Assembly: GCA_020444545.1 (NCBI GenBank)
Contig: JAHLKT010000001.1
Coordinates: forward strand, 372,001-436,000
Length of the DNA stretch: 64,000 nucleotides
Reading direction: 5' to 3'
Source of the DNA: Desulfarculaceae bacterium
Lineage (GTDB): Bacteria > Desulfobacterota > Desulfarculia > Desulfarculales > Desulfarculaceae
The notes under the pieces were generated by a model, which was given only the letters and a program-made list of their open reading frames with translations, did not search any database and was not told the origin of the DNA. Position numbers and translations under genes: made by a program. Within the stretch, counting starts at the first letter, position 1, and each line of letters starts with the position of its first letter. Below, piece after piece: positions 17,531-24,994 of the stretch.

Positions 17531-18955
17531 CTAGCCCTCTTGGGCCATGGCCTGGAGCTGGTCCCACAGGGCCATGATCTGGGCCTCGGTTTGCTCTGGC
17601 GCGCCGTCGTTGTCCACCACCAGGTCGGCGAAGCCCCTCTTCTGCTCCATGCCCAACTGGTTGGCGATGATCTGCCGGGCTTCCTCTTGGCTTATGCCGT
17701 CGCGGGACATGAGCCGCGCCACCTGGGTCTCGGGGGAGACCACCACCACCAGTATCTGCTCGAACAGATACATGAGGTTCAGCTCCACCAACAGCGGCAC
17801 GTCCACGATGATCACCCCTTGCGGGTCGCGGGCGGTTATCTCCTGGAGCTGGGCAAAAAACTCCTCGTAGATGCGCGGGTGGGTGAAGCTCTCCAGCTTT
17901 TTGCGCTTCTCCAGATCCGAGAACACGATGGCCGAGACCTTTTTGCGGTCCAGGCCGCCGTCCTCGCCCAGCACCTGCTTGCCGAAGTAATCCACGATCT
18001 CATCGAAGGCGGGCCGGCCCGGCTCCACCACCTGGCGGGCGATGAGGTCGAAGTCGATGAGGTGCGCCCCCAGCTCCACCAGACGCCGCGACACGGTGCT
18101 CTTGCCGCTGGCGATGCTGCCGGTGAGGCCCACGATCACCCCGTGGGGCATGCCGCGCACCTTGGTGAGCATCTCTTCCAGGCGCGTATAGGACACCGGC
18201 AGGGTGGCGGTGATGTCGCCCTCCACCCCGGAATAGCTGATGGGATAGCGCACCCCCCGGCGGTAGAGGCTCTCCAGCCCGGCCAGGGCCTTGGGCATCA
18301 GGCGGGCGGGCAGGGCCATGACCATCTCGTCGTCCTGGGCGTGGCCGTAGCGCCGCTCGCCGTAGCAGGGGATGCTCAGGGAGGGCTTGTCGTCCAAATA
18401 GCAGCGGGCGATGGCGTCCGAGCAAGAGGACTCACCCACGCAGGAGAAATTCATCACCTGGTAGTCCTCGAACTGCAACGCATTTATAAGCAGGATCATC
18501 TGGGCCGGGTTGCCGTAGATCAAGACGATCTCCGGCTCAAAGGGCTCGTACACCAGCGGGGCCAGGGCCACCGCCTGGTAGCGTTGGGTGGGCAGGCGGG
18601 GGATGGCCTCTTCGTAGCGGCGGCCGTCCTTTTTGGTGGCCACCCACACGATGCTGCGGAAGGTGCCGTCGCGGTGATACTCGGGCAGATCCCGGAGGCC
18701 CAGGATGGAGGGGCAGGCCGCGAAGACGAAGTCGTCCAGGTCCGCCCCCACGCTCCAGTCGAAGTTCCGCACCAGGCTGATGAGCTGGCACAGGCTCATC
18801 TTGTGCTCCGGCCGCCGCAAGAAAGGAATGCGGCCCAGCTCTTCCCTATCCTCCAGCATCTTGAAGGCCACGGGGAAGCTCTTGAGGCGCAGCAGTTGCT
18901 CCATGCGGCGCACCAGCTTGGTCCATTGGCCTTTGGGCATATCGGGCATGTTCAC
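17531..18955 (-). CDS. DUF169 - dephospho-CoA kinase (CoaE) fusion protein
   Basis: 474 residues in one uninterrupted frame. Residues ~5-265 are a DUF169 domain (COG2043 type) with YGNPAQMILLINALQ, a Cys-containing ESSCSDAIA, SIPCYGERR and AQDDEMVMALP; the same blocks appear in the DUF169 protein at 20620-21393. Residues ~273-470 are a whole CoaE domain: Walker A GLTGSIASGKST (~277-287), then LIDFDLIARQVVEPG, FTHPRIY and VVDVPLLVE. CoaE phosphorylates the ribose 3'-OH of dephospho-CoA in the last step of CoA synthesis. GTG 18955 overlaps the upstream stop (GTGA); ATG 18949 is an alternative. Whether this serves general CoA synthesis or a dedicated role is not known. Confidence 0.88.
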   Translation of the reverse strand: MNMPDMPKGQWTKLVRRMEQLLRLKSFPVAFKMLEDREELGRIPFLRRPEHKMSLCQLISLVRNFDWSVGADLDDFVFAACPSILGLRDLPEYHRDGTFRSIVWVATKKDGRRYEEAIPRLPTQRYQAVALAPLVYEPFEPEIVLIYGNPAQMILLINALQFEDYQVMNFSCVGESSCSDAIARCYLDDKPSLSIPCYGERRYGHAQDDEMVMALPARLMPKALAGLESLYRRGVRYPISYSGVEGDITATLPVSYTRLEEMLTKVRGMPHGVIVGLTGSIASGKSTVSRRLVELGAHLIDFDLIARQVVEPGRPAFDEIVDYFGKQVLGEDGGLDRKKVSAIVFSDLEKRKKLESFTHPRIYEEFFAQLQEITARDPQGVIIVDVPLLVELNLMYLFEQILVVVVSPETQVARLMSRDGISQEEARQIIANQLGMEQKRGFADLVVDNDGAPEQTEAQIMALWDQLQAMAQEG

Positions 18956-20091
18956 TCGGCCTTTCCGGCCCCCCGAAAGGGCACCGCTTGGTAGGAGCCG
19001 TGGCGCAGGGCGGCCAGCAGGTCGGCCTGGCTGGTGATGATCTTGTCAAAGCGGGTGGCGTAGAAGCCCACCTCGCCGGCCTGATGGGCGTCGCTGCCCC
19101 CGGTGCCCGGCTTGGCCAGGGCCCCGGCCACCCGGGCGCAGAACCCGTTCTCGCCTGGGGTCACCTTGCTGTTGAGCACCTCCAGGGCGTCGACCTGGGC
19201 GAACATGGCCCGCCCCGCCGCCTGCTCCACCCCCATGCCCAGTTCCTCCACCCCCACGGTGAGGAAGCCCCGGAAGGGATGGGCCGCCACGATGAAGCCG
19301 CCCGCCGCGGCCACCCGGGCCCGTAGCTCCTCCAGGGGGATGATGCCCTCGATGGGCTCGTCAAAGCCGAAGACCACCATGTCGCCCTGGGCGGTGGTTA
19401 TCTCGTTGCCCCCCAGCACCACCAGGCCGTGGCGCTCCGAGAGCGCGGCCAGCTCCTCCGGGTCCCATAGATAATGGTGGTCCGTGAGGCAGACCCCGTG
19501 CAGGCCGATGCGCTTGGCCTCGGCCAACACCTGGTCCACCTCGTCGCTGGCGCAGGGCGAGGCCGGGAAGGTGTGCGCGTGCAGGTCCAGGAAGAAGCCC
19601 TGGGGCGCGTCCTCCAGGGCGGCATAGGCCACTGCCAGGTCCTGGTCCGGCGCGGCCTGGGCCACGGCCCGGCGGGGCCGCGCGGCCACGGCCGGTTCGG
19701 CGGGCCGCTCCGGGGTTTCATCGGTGGCTACGCCAATCTCGCCCCGCTCCACGGCCCGCGCCTTGAGCACACAGTCGCAGCACTCCAGGATCAGGTTGGC
19801 GAAATGGCGGCAGGCCTGGCGGCCCACCAGCTTGTGCACCTGCTGGCTGAACTCCGGGTCGCTGAGGCACAGCCCCTCGGCCCGGCCCAAAAACTGCACG
19901 GCGCGGGGGCACTCGGGGGTGGTGTAGCGCCGCCAGGCCCCTTGCACGCTCTCCAGGCGCAGGCTGTCCGCGTCGATGCTGAGAGCCACCTCCAGGCCGT
20001 AGATATGGTCCTCCAGAACGCCCTTGGCCAGCCAGGTGCCGGGCGAGGGGCGCTCCACCCCCACCAGCTTGTTGCGCATGAAGCTGATCAT
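18952..20091 (-). CDS. DUF2889-like domain fused to a PHP phosphoesterase domain
   Basis: 379 residues. Residues ~15-110 resemble DUF2889 (EDHIYGLEVALSID..., ...GRQACRHFANLILECC), a linker follows (~115-160), then a PHP domain (~165-370) with metal-binding motifs DLHAHTFPAS, VCLTDHHYLWD, GGNEITT, AAHPFRG and GGSDAH. PHP domains hydrolyse phosphate esters using two or three metal ions (histidinol phosphatase and polymerase types). I chose ATG 20091 because AGGGGAG is six bases upstream; the open extension to 20280 overlaps the preceding gene. It overlaps both neighbours by 4 nt. The substrate is unknown. Confidence 0.85.
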   Translation of the reverse strand: MISFMRNKLVGVERPSPGTWLAKGVLEDHIYGLEVALSIDADSLRLESVQGAWRRYTTPECPRAVQFLGRAEGLCLSDPEFSQQVHKLVGRQACRHFANLILECCDCVLKARAVERGEIGVATDETPERPAEPAVAARPRRAVAQAAPDQDLAVAYAALEDAPQGFFLDLHAHTFPASPCASDEVDQVLAEAKRIGLHGVCLTDHHYLWDPEELAALSERHGLVVLGGNEITTAQGDMVVFGFDEPIEGIIPLEELRARVAAAGGFIVAAHPFRGFLTVGVEELGMGVEQAAGRAMFAQVDALEVLNSKVTPGENGFCARVAGALAKPGTGGSDAHQAGEVGFYATRFDKIITSQADLLAALRHGSYQAVPFRGAGKAE

Positions 20092-20597
20092 GGCTGCTCC
20101 CCTTCGGGCGGCTCCGCGCCTTTCACCAAGGGGCTCTCCTCGGCAAAGGCCGCGCAGCGCCCCACCAGGCGGGTGTTGCGCCGGATCATGTCCTCGAAGT
20201 GCGCGCGGGAATCCACCGGCTCGCGGGGCGCCTTGGCCAGCTCCTGCTTGGTCAGGCCCAGGATCACCCCGTGGCAGCATTCCTCCACCATGAAGCTGAG
20301 CTCGGCCAGGGCCCCCTCGCGGCCCACCAGCCCCTCGATGATCTTGAGCATGCCCGAACCCACCCGCACCCCGAGCACCTTTTGCAGGCGCTCATGGGCA
20401 TCAAGCGGCAGGGGCGGCGCGGCGCGGCGGGCCTCCAGGCCCACGGCGCTTATCTCCAGGCCGGGCAGGCTCACCTCGATCCAGACCATCAGGTCCATGA
20501 GGTCGTCTTGCAGGCGGCAGGTGGAGCGCAGGAGCTTGTCGCTCCGCTGCTCCAGGGCGGTGCAGCGGTTGCGGCCAAAGGCGGCGAGATGGGCCAT
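20088..20597 (-). CDS. DUF2889 family protein
   Basis: 169 residues. The centre matches the DUF2889 pattern: DLMVWIEVSLPGLEISAVGLE, then DAHERLQKVLGVRVGSGMLK, then a Gly-containing ELSFMVEECCHGVI where the family usually has a His/Cys-containing helix. The family function is unknown. It overlaps the next gene, also DUF2889-like, by 4 nt, so two DUF2889 modules are made in tandem from one mRNA and may pair with each other. The starting ATG 20597 lies 22 nt after the DUF169 gene. Confidence 0.78.
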   Translation of the reverse strand: MAHLAAFGRNRCTALEQRSDKLLRSTCRLQDDLMDLMVWIEVSLPGLEISAVGLEARRAAPPLPLDAHERLQKVLGVRVGSGMLKIIEGLVGREGALAELSFMVEECCHGVILGLTKQELAKAPREPVDSRAHFEDMIRRNTRLVGRCAAFAEESPLVKGAEPPEGEQP

Positions 20598-20619
20598 GGG
20601 AATCCTTTCGCGCGGGAGC

Positions 20620-21393
20620 TTACTCGCTGGCCTCCAGGTCCTTCATCAGGGCCTGATAGGTGTCGGGCATCTCGGTGTGGAAGCGCAGGTAGGGAGTCAC
20701 CGGGTAGCGCAGGCCCGCCTTGGCGGTGGCCTCCAGGCCGCTGAGCACCTTGTCCAGCTCCCCGGCGGGTATGGCGAAGGCCATCTCGTCGTCCTGGGCC
20801 ATGGCGAAGATGCGGTCCCCGGCCCCGCAGGGCACCAGCTGGCACTGGCCGCTGATGAGCGCCTGGGAAACGTAGGTGGCGCAACCGATGCCGCCCAGAG
20901 CGGTGAAGCTGATGGCCTTGCCGGTGTGGTGCACCAGGGCCTGCACCATGCGCACCATCTGGGCCGGGTTGCCGAAGACCAGCACCAGCTGGGGCTCCCA
21001 GTCCACCTGCTCCAGGGGGGCCACGATGAAGCGGGTCCCTTGGCCGTGGGGCAGCTTGGGGATATCCTCGGCCACCACCGCGCGGGCCGCGTCCGAGCAG
21101 ACCCAGTTGGGCACCCCGGTGTGTCCCTCCAGGAAGCCCTCGCTGGCGGGCACGAAACCCAGGGCCACCGCGCCCAGGGGGCACACCATGTCCTCGGGCT
21201 CCAGCATCACCTTCCAGCCGTAGCGCCGGGCCAGGGTTATGGCCTGGCACACCAGCATGGGACTGCGCCGTCCCTCCAGCTTCACGAAGTCCGGGGGCAG
21301 CTGGTCTTCCGGACCCAGGACGCTCAGGCCCACCGGATAGGTGGCTGGGCGCAGAAAATGGGTAAGCTTTTGTTCGACCTGTTTGGCTTCCAT
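20620..21393 (-). CDS. DUF169 family protein
   Basis: 257 residues from ATG 21393 (GGAG about ten bases upstream; the open extension to 21513 crosses the divergent promoter region). Family blocks: GRRSPMLVCQAITLARRYG, DMVCPLGAVALGF, LVLVFGNPAQMVRMVQAL, GGIGCATYVSQAL, LVPCGAGDR and AQDDEMAFAIPAGEL. DUF169 (COG2043) is common in strict anaerobes and archaea and is uncharacterised; it contains conserved Cys that could bind metal or carry a thioester. It is the first gene of the operon and shares its GNPAQM, PCxGxR and AQDDEM motifs with the N-terminal half of the CoaE fusion. Confidence 0.9.
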   Translation of the reverse strand: MEAKQVEQKLTHFLRPATYPVGLSVLGPEDQLPPDFVKLEGRRSPMLVCQAITLARRYGWKVMLEPEDMVCPLGAVALGFVPASEGFLEGHTGVPNWVCSDAARAVVAEDIPKLPHGQGTRFIVAPLEQVDWEPQLVLVFGNPAQMVRMVQALVHHTGKAISFTALGGIGCATYVSQALISGQCQLVPCGAGDRIFAMAQDDEMAFAIPAGELDKVLSGLEATAKAGLRYPVTPYLRFHTEMPDTYQALMKDLEASE

Positions 21394-21445
21394 GGCGGGA
21401 TCTCCGGCCCGAGAGGCTTGGCGGGCTTGCCTCCGGGCTTCCGAG

Positions 21446-21458
21446 GTGATTAAATCAC
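21446..21458. promoter_or_regulatory. 13-nt perfect palindrome in divergent promoter region
   Basis: GTGATT-A-AATCAC lies almost exactly midway between the DUF169 start (21393) and the molybdoenzyme start (21512), 53 nt from each. It resembles Crp/Fnr half-sites but with a 3-nt spacer instead of 4, so the binding protein is not assigned. Confidence 0.5.
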
Positions 21459-21511
21459 TACATTTCGCCGGAATTATAACTCCTGGGGACCACGAGAGGA
21501 AGCATAAGGGC

Positions 21512-23587
21512 ATGGCAGGGCCGATTCAGGAGATCAAAACCCACTGCTCCTATATGGATCACGGGGGCTGCGGGATTATCGCGACGGTTGAGGACGGGCG
21601 TATCACCAAGATAAAGCCCGACCCGGACGGCTGGCTCAACCAGGGCTACGCCTGCCCCAAGGGCCTCAACGCCCACCACCGCCTGTATCACCCCCAGCGC
21701 CTCAGGCATCCCCTGCGGCGCAAGGGCCCACGCGGCTCGGGGCAGTGGGAGCGCATCTCCTGGGACGAGGCCCTGAGCCAAATCGCCGAGGGCCTGGACG
21801 CCATCCGGCAAAAGGACGGGGCCCGCGCGGTGGCCTTTGCCCTGGGCATGCCCAAGGGCCTGGACCACTTCGCCATGATCCGCCTGGCCAACACCTTCGG
21901 CTCGCCCAACCTGGTGGCCAACCAGGACGTGTGCCACGCTCCCCGCGAGATCACCGGAGTGCACACCTGCGGCTTCTACCCGGTGGTGGATTACAAGCAG
22001 CCCAGCGAGCTGGTGGTGCTCTGGGCCTCCAACCCCCTGGCCACCCACGAGGAAGGCGGCATCGGCTCCCAGCTCACGGCCCGCCTCAAGGCGGGCAGCC
22101 GTTTGATGGTCATCGACCCGCACCGGAGCGAGCTGGCCGAAAAGGCCGAGCTGCACCTCCAGCTGCGGCCGGGCAGCGACGCGGCCCTGGCCTTGGGCAT
22201 GCTCAACGTAATCATCGCGGAAAAGCTCTACGACGAGGCTTTCGTGGCCGAGCACACCCACGGCTTTGCCGAGCTGGCCGAGGCGGTGGCCGAGTTCACC
22301 CCAACCCGGGTGGGCGAGATAACCTGGCTGGAACCCGCGCAAATCCAGCAGGCGGCCCGGCTCTACGCCTCGGCCAAGCCCGCGGCCCTGGCCTGGGGCA
22401 ACCCCATCGAGCACACCAACCACGCCTTTTCCGCCGCCCGCGCCCTGGTCTGCCTCATGGCCCTGAGCGGCAACCTGGATGTGCCCGGAGGCAACATCGC
22501 GCCCCTGGAGCCGCCCATCGCCGGGCTGGGTGCTTTCGTGCGGGCCGACCTGGTGCCCGACAAGCGCACCGCGATGCTCAGCGCGGCCCACGGGGTGATC
22601 CCCCGCTTCATGACCATCCCCCCGGCCTATCTGCGCCGCGCGGTCTTGGAAGGCGAGCCCTACCCGGTCAAGGGCATGTTCTTTTTCGACACCAACCCGC
22701 TCATGGTCTGGGCCGACAGCCGCCGGGCCAAAGAGGCCCTGGAGCGCCTGGAGTTTTTGGCCTGCGCCGAGCTGTACCTGACCCCCAGCGCGGCTCTGTG
22801 TGACGTGGTGCTGCCCTCGGCGGCCAGCCTGGAGTTCGACGACATCGGCCACTACGGCCTGGGCCACGGCTACATCCTGGCCCGCCCCCAGGTGGTGGAT
22901 CCGCCCGCCGAGTGCCGCCCGCCCGCCCAGATCTGCTGCGACCTGGGCCGCCGCCTGGCCGGAGAGGAGCTGTGGCCCGAGGACTACCGCGCGCTCAACC
23001 AGATGGTGCTGGAGCCCAGCGGCCTGAGCTGGGAGGAGTTCGCGGCCAAGGGGCACTTGCAGGGGCCGCCCAAGTTCGAGAAGTTCCGCGCCAAGGGCTT
23101 CCGCACCGCCAGCGGCAAGGTGGAGCTCATGCTCTCCACCGCCGCCAAGTTCGGCCTGCCGCCCCTGCCCGCGTGGGAGGGCTTCCCCGAGGAGACCAGC
23201 GAGGCGTTCCCCCTGGTGCTCACCGGGCGCAAGAAGCTCACCGCCCTGCATTCATCCTATCGCTGGGTGGATGAGCTGCGGGCCCGCGACCCCGAGCCGG
23301 TCATGGAGATGCACCCGGCCGACGCCGAGGCCCGGGGCATCAACCAGGGCGACGAGGTAATCATCAGCACCCGGGCGGGGAGCATCGCGCAGAAGGCGCG
23401 GCTCAGCGAGAGGGTGCTGCCCGGCACGGTCTACGCGGAGCACGGCTGGTGGTTCCCCGAGGACGACGACCCCCTGGGCGGCTGGGACAGGAGCAACTTC
23501 AACCTGCTGACCAGCGCGGACAAGCTGGGCCGCGAGTTCGGCACCCCCAACCTGGCGGCCATCCCCTGTCAGGTGGAGCCAAAGTAA
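21512..23587 (+). CDS. Molybdopterin-dependent oxidoreductase-family enzyme, atypical (acetylene hydratase-like features)
   Basis: 691 residues, DMSO-reductase superfamily, with the domain order Fe-S (1-60), molybdopterin domains (~60-570) and dinucleotide-binding C-terminal domain (~570-690, VMEMHPADAEARGINQGDEV). The N-terminal cluster motif is C12-S-Y-M15-D16-H-G-G-C20 ... C48, with Met where the second cluster Cys usually is. C141 (NQDVCHAPRE) is at the Mo/W ligand position. No signal peptide, so cytoplasmic. No small Fe-S or membrane subunit is adjacent, which suggests a redox-neutral or electron-partner-free reaction as in acetylene hydratase. ATG 21512 is preceded by AGAGGA. The substrate is unknown. 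Confidence 0.85.
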   Translation: MAGPIQEIKTHCSYMDHGGCGIIATVEDGRITKIKPDPDGWLNQGYACPKGLNAHHRLYHPQRLRHPLRRKGPRGSGQWERISWDEALSQIAEGLDAIRQKDGARAVAFALGMPKGLDHFAMIRLANTFGSPNLVANQDVCHAPREITGVHTCGFYPVVDYKQPSELVVLWASNPLATHEEGGIGSQLTARLKAGSRLMVIDPHRSELAEKAELHLQLRPGSDAALALGMLNVIIAEKLYDEAFVAEHTHGFAELAEAVAEFTPTRVGEITWLEPAQIQQAARLYASAKPAALAWGNPIEHTNHAFSAARALVCLMALSGNLDVPGGNIAPLEPPIAGLGAFVRADLVPDKRTAMLSAAHGVIPRFMTIPPAYLRRAVLEGEPYPVKGMFFFDTNPLMVWADSRRAKEALERLEFLACAELYLTPSAALCDVVLPSAASLEFDDIGHYGLGHGYILARPQVVDPPAECRPPAQICCDLGRRLAGEELWPEDYRALNQMVLEPSGLSWEEFAAKGHLQGPPKFEKFRAKGFRTASGKVELMLSTAAKFGLPPLPAWEGFPEETSEAFPLVLTGRKKLTALHSSYRWVDELRARDPEPVMEMHPADAEARGINQGDEVIISTRAGSIAQKARLSERVLPGTVYAEHGWWFPEDDDPLGGWDRSNFNLLTSADKLGREFGTPNLAAIPCQVEPK

Positions 23588-23649
23588 CTCCGCATATTTT
23601 CCTACATAAGCCTTCATTTAAAAAACATTGCGTAGCAGTGGTTTGCACC

Positions 23650-23695
23650 TAGGGCTTGATTTATATGCCTACTAATTGTAGGCTATTAAGCCCTA
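23650..23695 (+). terminator. Two-tier stem-loop after the molybdoenzyme gene
   Basis: The outer stem TAGGGCTT / AAGCCCTA encloses an inner stem GCCTAC / GTAGGC with loop TAATT. It lies 63 nt after the stop. It lacks a T tract, so it is more an mRNA 3' structure or operator-like palindrome than a canonical terminator. Confidence 0.5.
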
Positions 23696-23704
23696 TCAAC
23701 CCCG

Positions 23705-23730
23705 TCCCCGGCGCATAGCTACGCCGGGGA
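23705..23730 (+). promoter_or_regulatory. GC-rich hairpin upstream of the CGGC-domain gene
   Basis: TCCCCGGCG / CGCCGGGGA, 9-bp perfect stem with an 8-nt loop, ending 23 nt before the chosen GTG start of the next gene. It is close enough to influence its leader mRNA. Confidence 0.6.
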
Positions 23731-23753
23731 GACGATAATAAATGGAGGCCAAG

Positions 23754-24119
23754 GTGGAAAAGGTTTTGATCGTGGGATGCAAGCGGGCCATGGACGATGT
23801 CTGCATCGGTTGCTCGCGCTGCCTGGTGGCCTTCAACCGGCGCGAAGGGGTCTTCGAGATTTACGAGGACAGCCCGGCCCAGGTGATGGGCCTGTTGTCT
23901 TGCGGCGACTGCCCCGGGGCCACCATCGTGACCCGCCTGGCCCAGGTGAGCCTTTGGAACAAGCCCCTGGAGGAAAAGCCCACCGTGGTCCACGTGGCCC
24001 CCTGCATCACCGACCACTGTCCCCACGCCGAGACCATCCTCAAGAAGATCAAGGCCAAGGCCGGGGTGCGGGTGATCGAGGGAACCCACCCCTACATGCC
24101 CAGCGACATATTCGCCTGA
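23754..24119 (+). CDS. CGGC-domain (predicted metal-binding) protein
   Basis: 121 residues. Cys pairs are spread along the chain: IVGCKRAMDDVCIGCSRC, GLLSCGDCPGAT and VAPCITDHCPHAE, the arrangement of the CGGC domain, with the closing EGTHPY. The domain is predicted to bind metal; function unknown. I prefer GTG 23754 because GGAGG lies five bases before it, whereas the upstream ATG 23742 overlaps that SD. Same strand as the molybdoenzyme with a 166-nt gap containing two hairpins, so linkage to that gene is suggestive only. Confidence 0.85.
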   Translation: MEKVLIVGCKRAMDDVCIGCSRCLVAFNRREGVFEIYEDSPAQVMGLLSCGDCPGATIVTRLAQVSLWNKPLEEKPTVVHVAPCITDHCPHAETILKKIKAKAGVRVIEGTHPYMPSDIFA

Positions 24120-24132
24120 GGGCCCGCCGCGC

Positions 24133-24879
24133 CTACTCCTCCAGGGTGAACTTCCAGGCGCAGTACCATTCGTCCGGATGATCCGGCGGGCAGCCCACGC
24201 AGGTGGTGGTGATGCGCTCGTCGATGGAGCTGGCGAAGGAGGGATACTCCACGTTGCCCACCGAGTGGCAGGGGTAGTCGTCCAGACCCTGGCGCTTGCG
24301 GGCCGACTGCACCCGGCAGTCGTTCATCTGGAAGATGAAGCTGTGCTCGTCCACCTCGTGGATGGACTGCTTGTTGAGTAGCGAGTAGTTGCGGAAGTTC
24401 AGCGCCTGCTTGAGGCCCGCCAGACCGGGGCGCTCGCCCAGGCCCAGGAACTGCTTGATGTTGTAGGCCTCGTGGGGGCTCAGGCGGGCCCAGCACAGAT
24501 CGTTGGCCCGCTTGGCGTAGTCCATGCTCCGGTCGCGCTCCACCTGCTGGAACCAGATCCCGTCGGTGACCAGCCAGTTGGCCGCCGAGGCGGTGGCCAG
24601 CTCGACCAGCTCGTCCGGGCTCATTTGCCTCAGCCGCGCGGGCACGCCGTCCTTATCCACTTCGAAGCCCAGGAGCTTGCCCAAGCGTTTCATCTGATAA
24701 GCGAGGTTGGTGCGGAACACGGCGGCGTCGGCGGCCAGGGCGGCGGGCAGCCCCTCCTGGTGCTCCACCTCGCGGAACCACAGGCCGTAGTGGATCAGGT
24801 TGCGGTGAAAGGTCTCCAATACGAACCACACCAGGTCTTCCTGGGACAGCTCCCGCACGTCTTGCGCGTCCTTGGGCAT
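24133..24879 (-). CDS. DUF6125 family protein
   Basis: 248 residues. It has the pattern of a Desulfobacterota family I recall as DUF6125: two similar helical segments each with a GLWF or GIWFxxVE motif (NLIHYGLWFREVEHQEGL and NWLVTDGIWFQQVERDRS), then a C-terminal Cys region with NDCRVQSARKRQGL, DYPCHSVGNVEYPSF, TCVGCPPD and WYCAWKFTLEE. Five Cys in the last 70 residues suggest metal binding. AAGGAGGAG precedes ATG 24879 by six to seven bases; the much longer open frame to 25497 is antisense to the TetR gene and not used. It is divergent from that TetR gene, a plausible regulator. Confidence 0.8.
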   Translation of the reverse strand: MPKDAQDVRELSQEDLVWFVLETFHRNLIHYGLWFREVEHQEGLPAALAADAAVFRTNLAYQMKRLGKLLGFEVDKDGVPARLRQMSPDELVELATASAANWLVTDGIWFQQVERDRSMDYAKRANDLCWARLSPHEAYNIKQFLGLGERPGLAGLKQALNFRNYSLLNKQSIHEVDEHSFIFQMNDCRVQSARKRQGLDDYPCHSVGNVEYPSFASSIDERITTTCVGCPPDHPDEWYCAWKFTLEE

Positions 24880-24957
24880 GGGCTCCTCCTTGGCTGCAAT
24901 GGGCGGCCCATTGTAACCCAAGCGCGCCCGCCTGTCTAAACCCCAAGGCCCGGCCGG

Positions 24958-24987
24958 TTGACACGAAGCGCGGGGGCAAGCGACAAT
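24958..24987 (+). promoter_or_regulatory. Candidate promoter of the 24995 TetR gene
   Basis: TTGACA (24958-24963), 18-nt spacer, GACAAT (24982-24987). The expected start of transcription falls at or beside the ATG at 24995, which has no SD, so the mRNA may be leaderless. Confidence 0.45.
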
Positions 24988-24994
24988 CGCCGAC

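Noticed and set aside
21458-23251. 597-codon minus-strand frame opposite the molybdoenzyme gene
   Set aside because: Antisense shadow without domains; the plus strand encodes recognisable molybdopterin oxidoreductase blocks.
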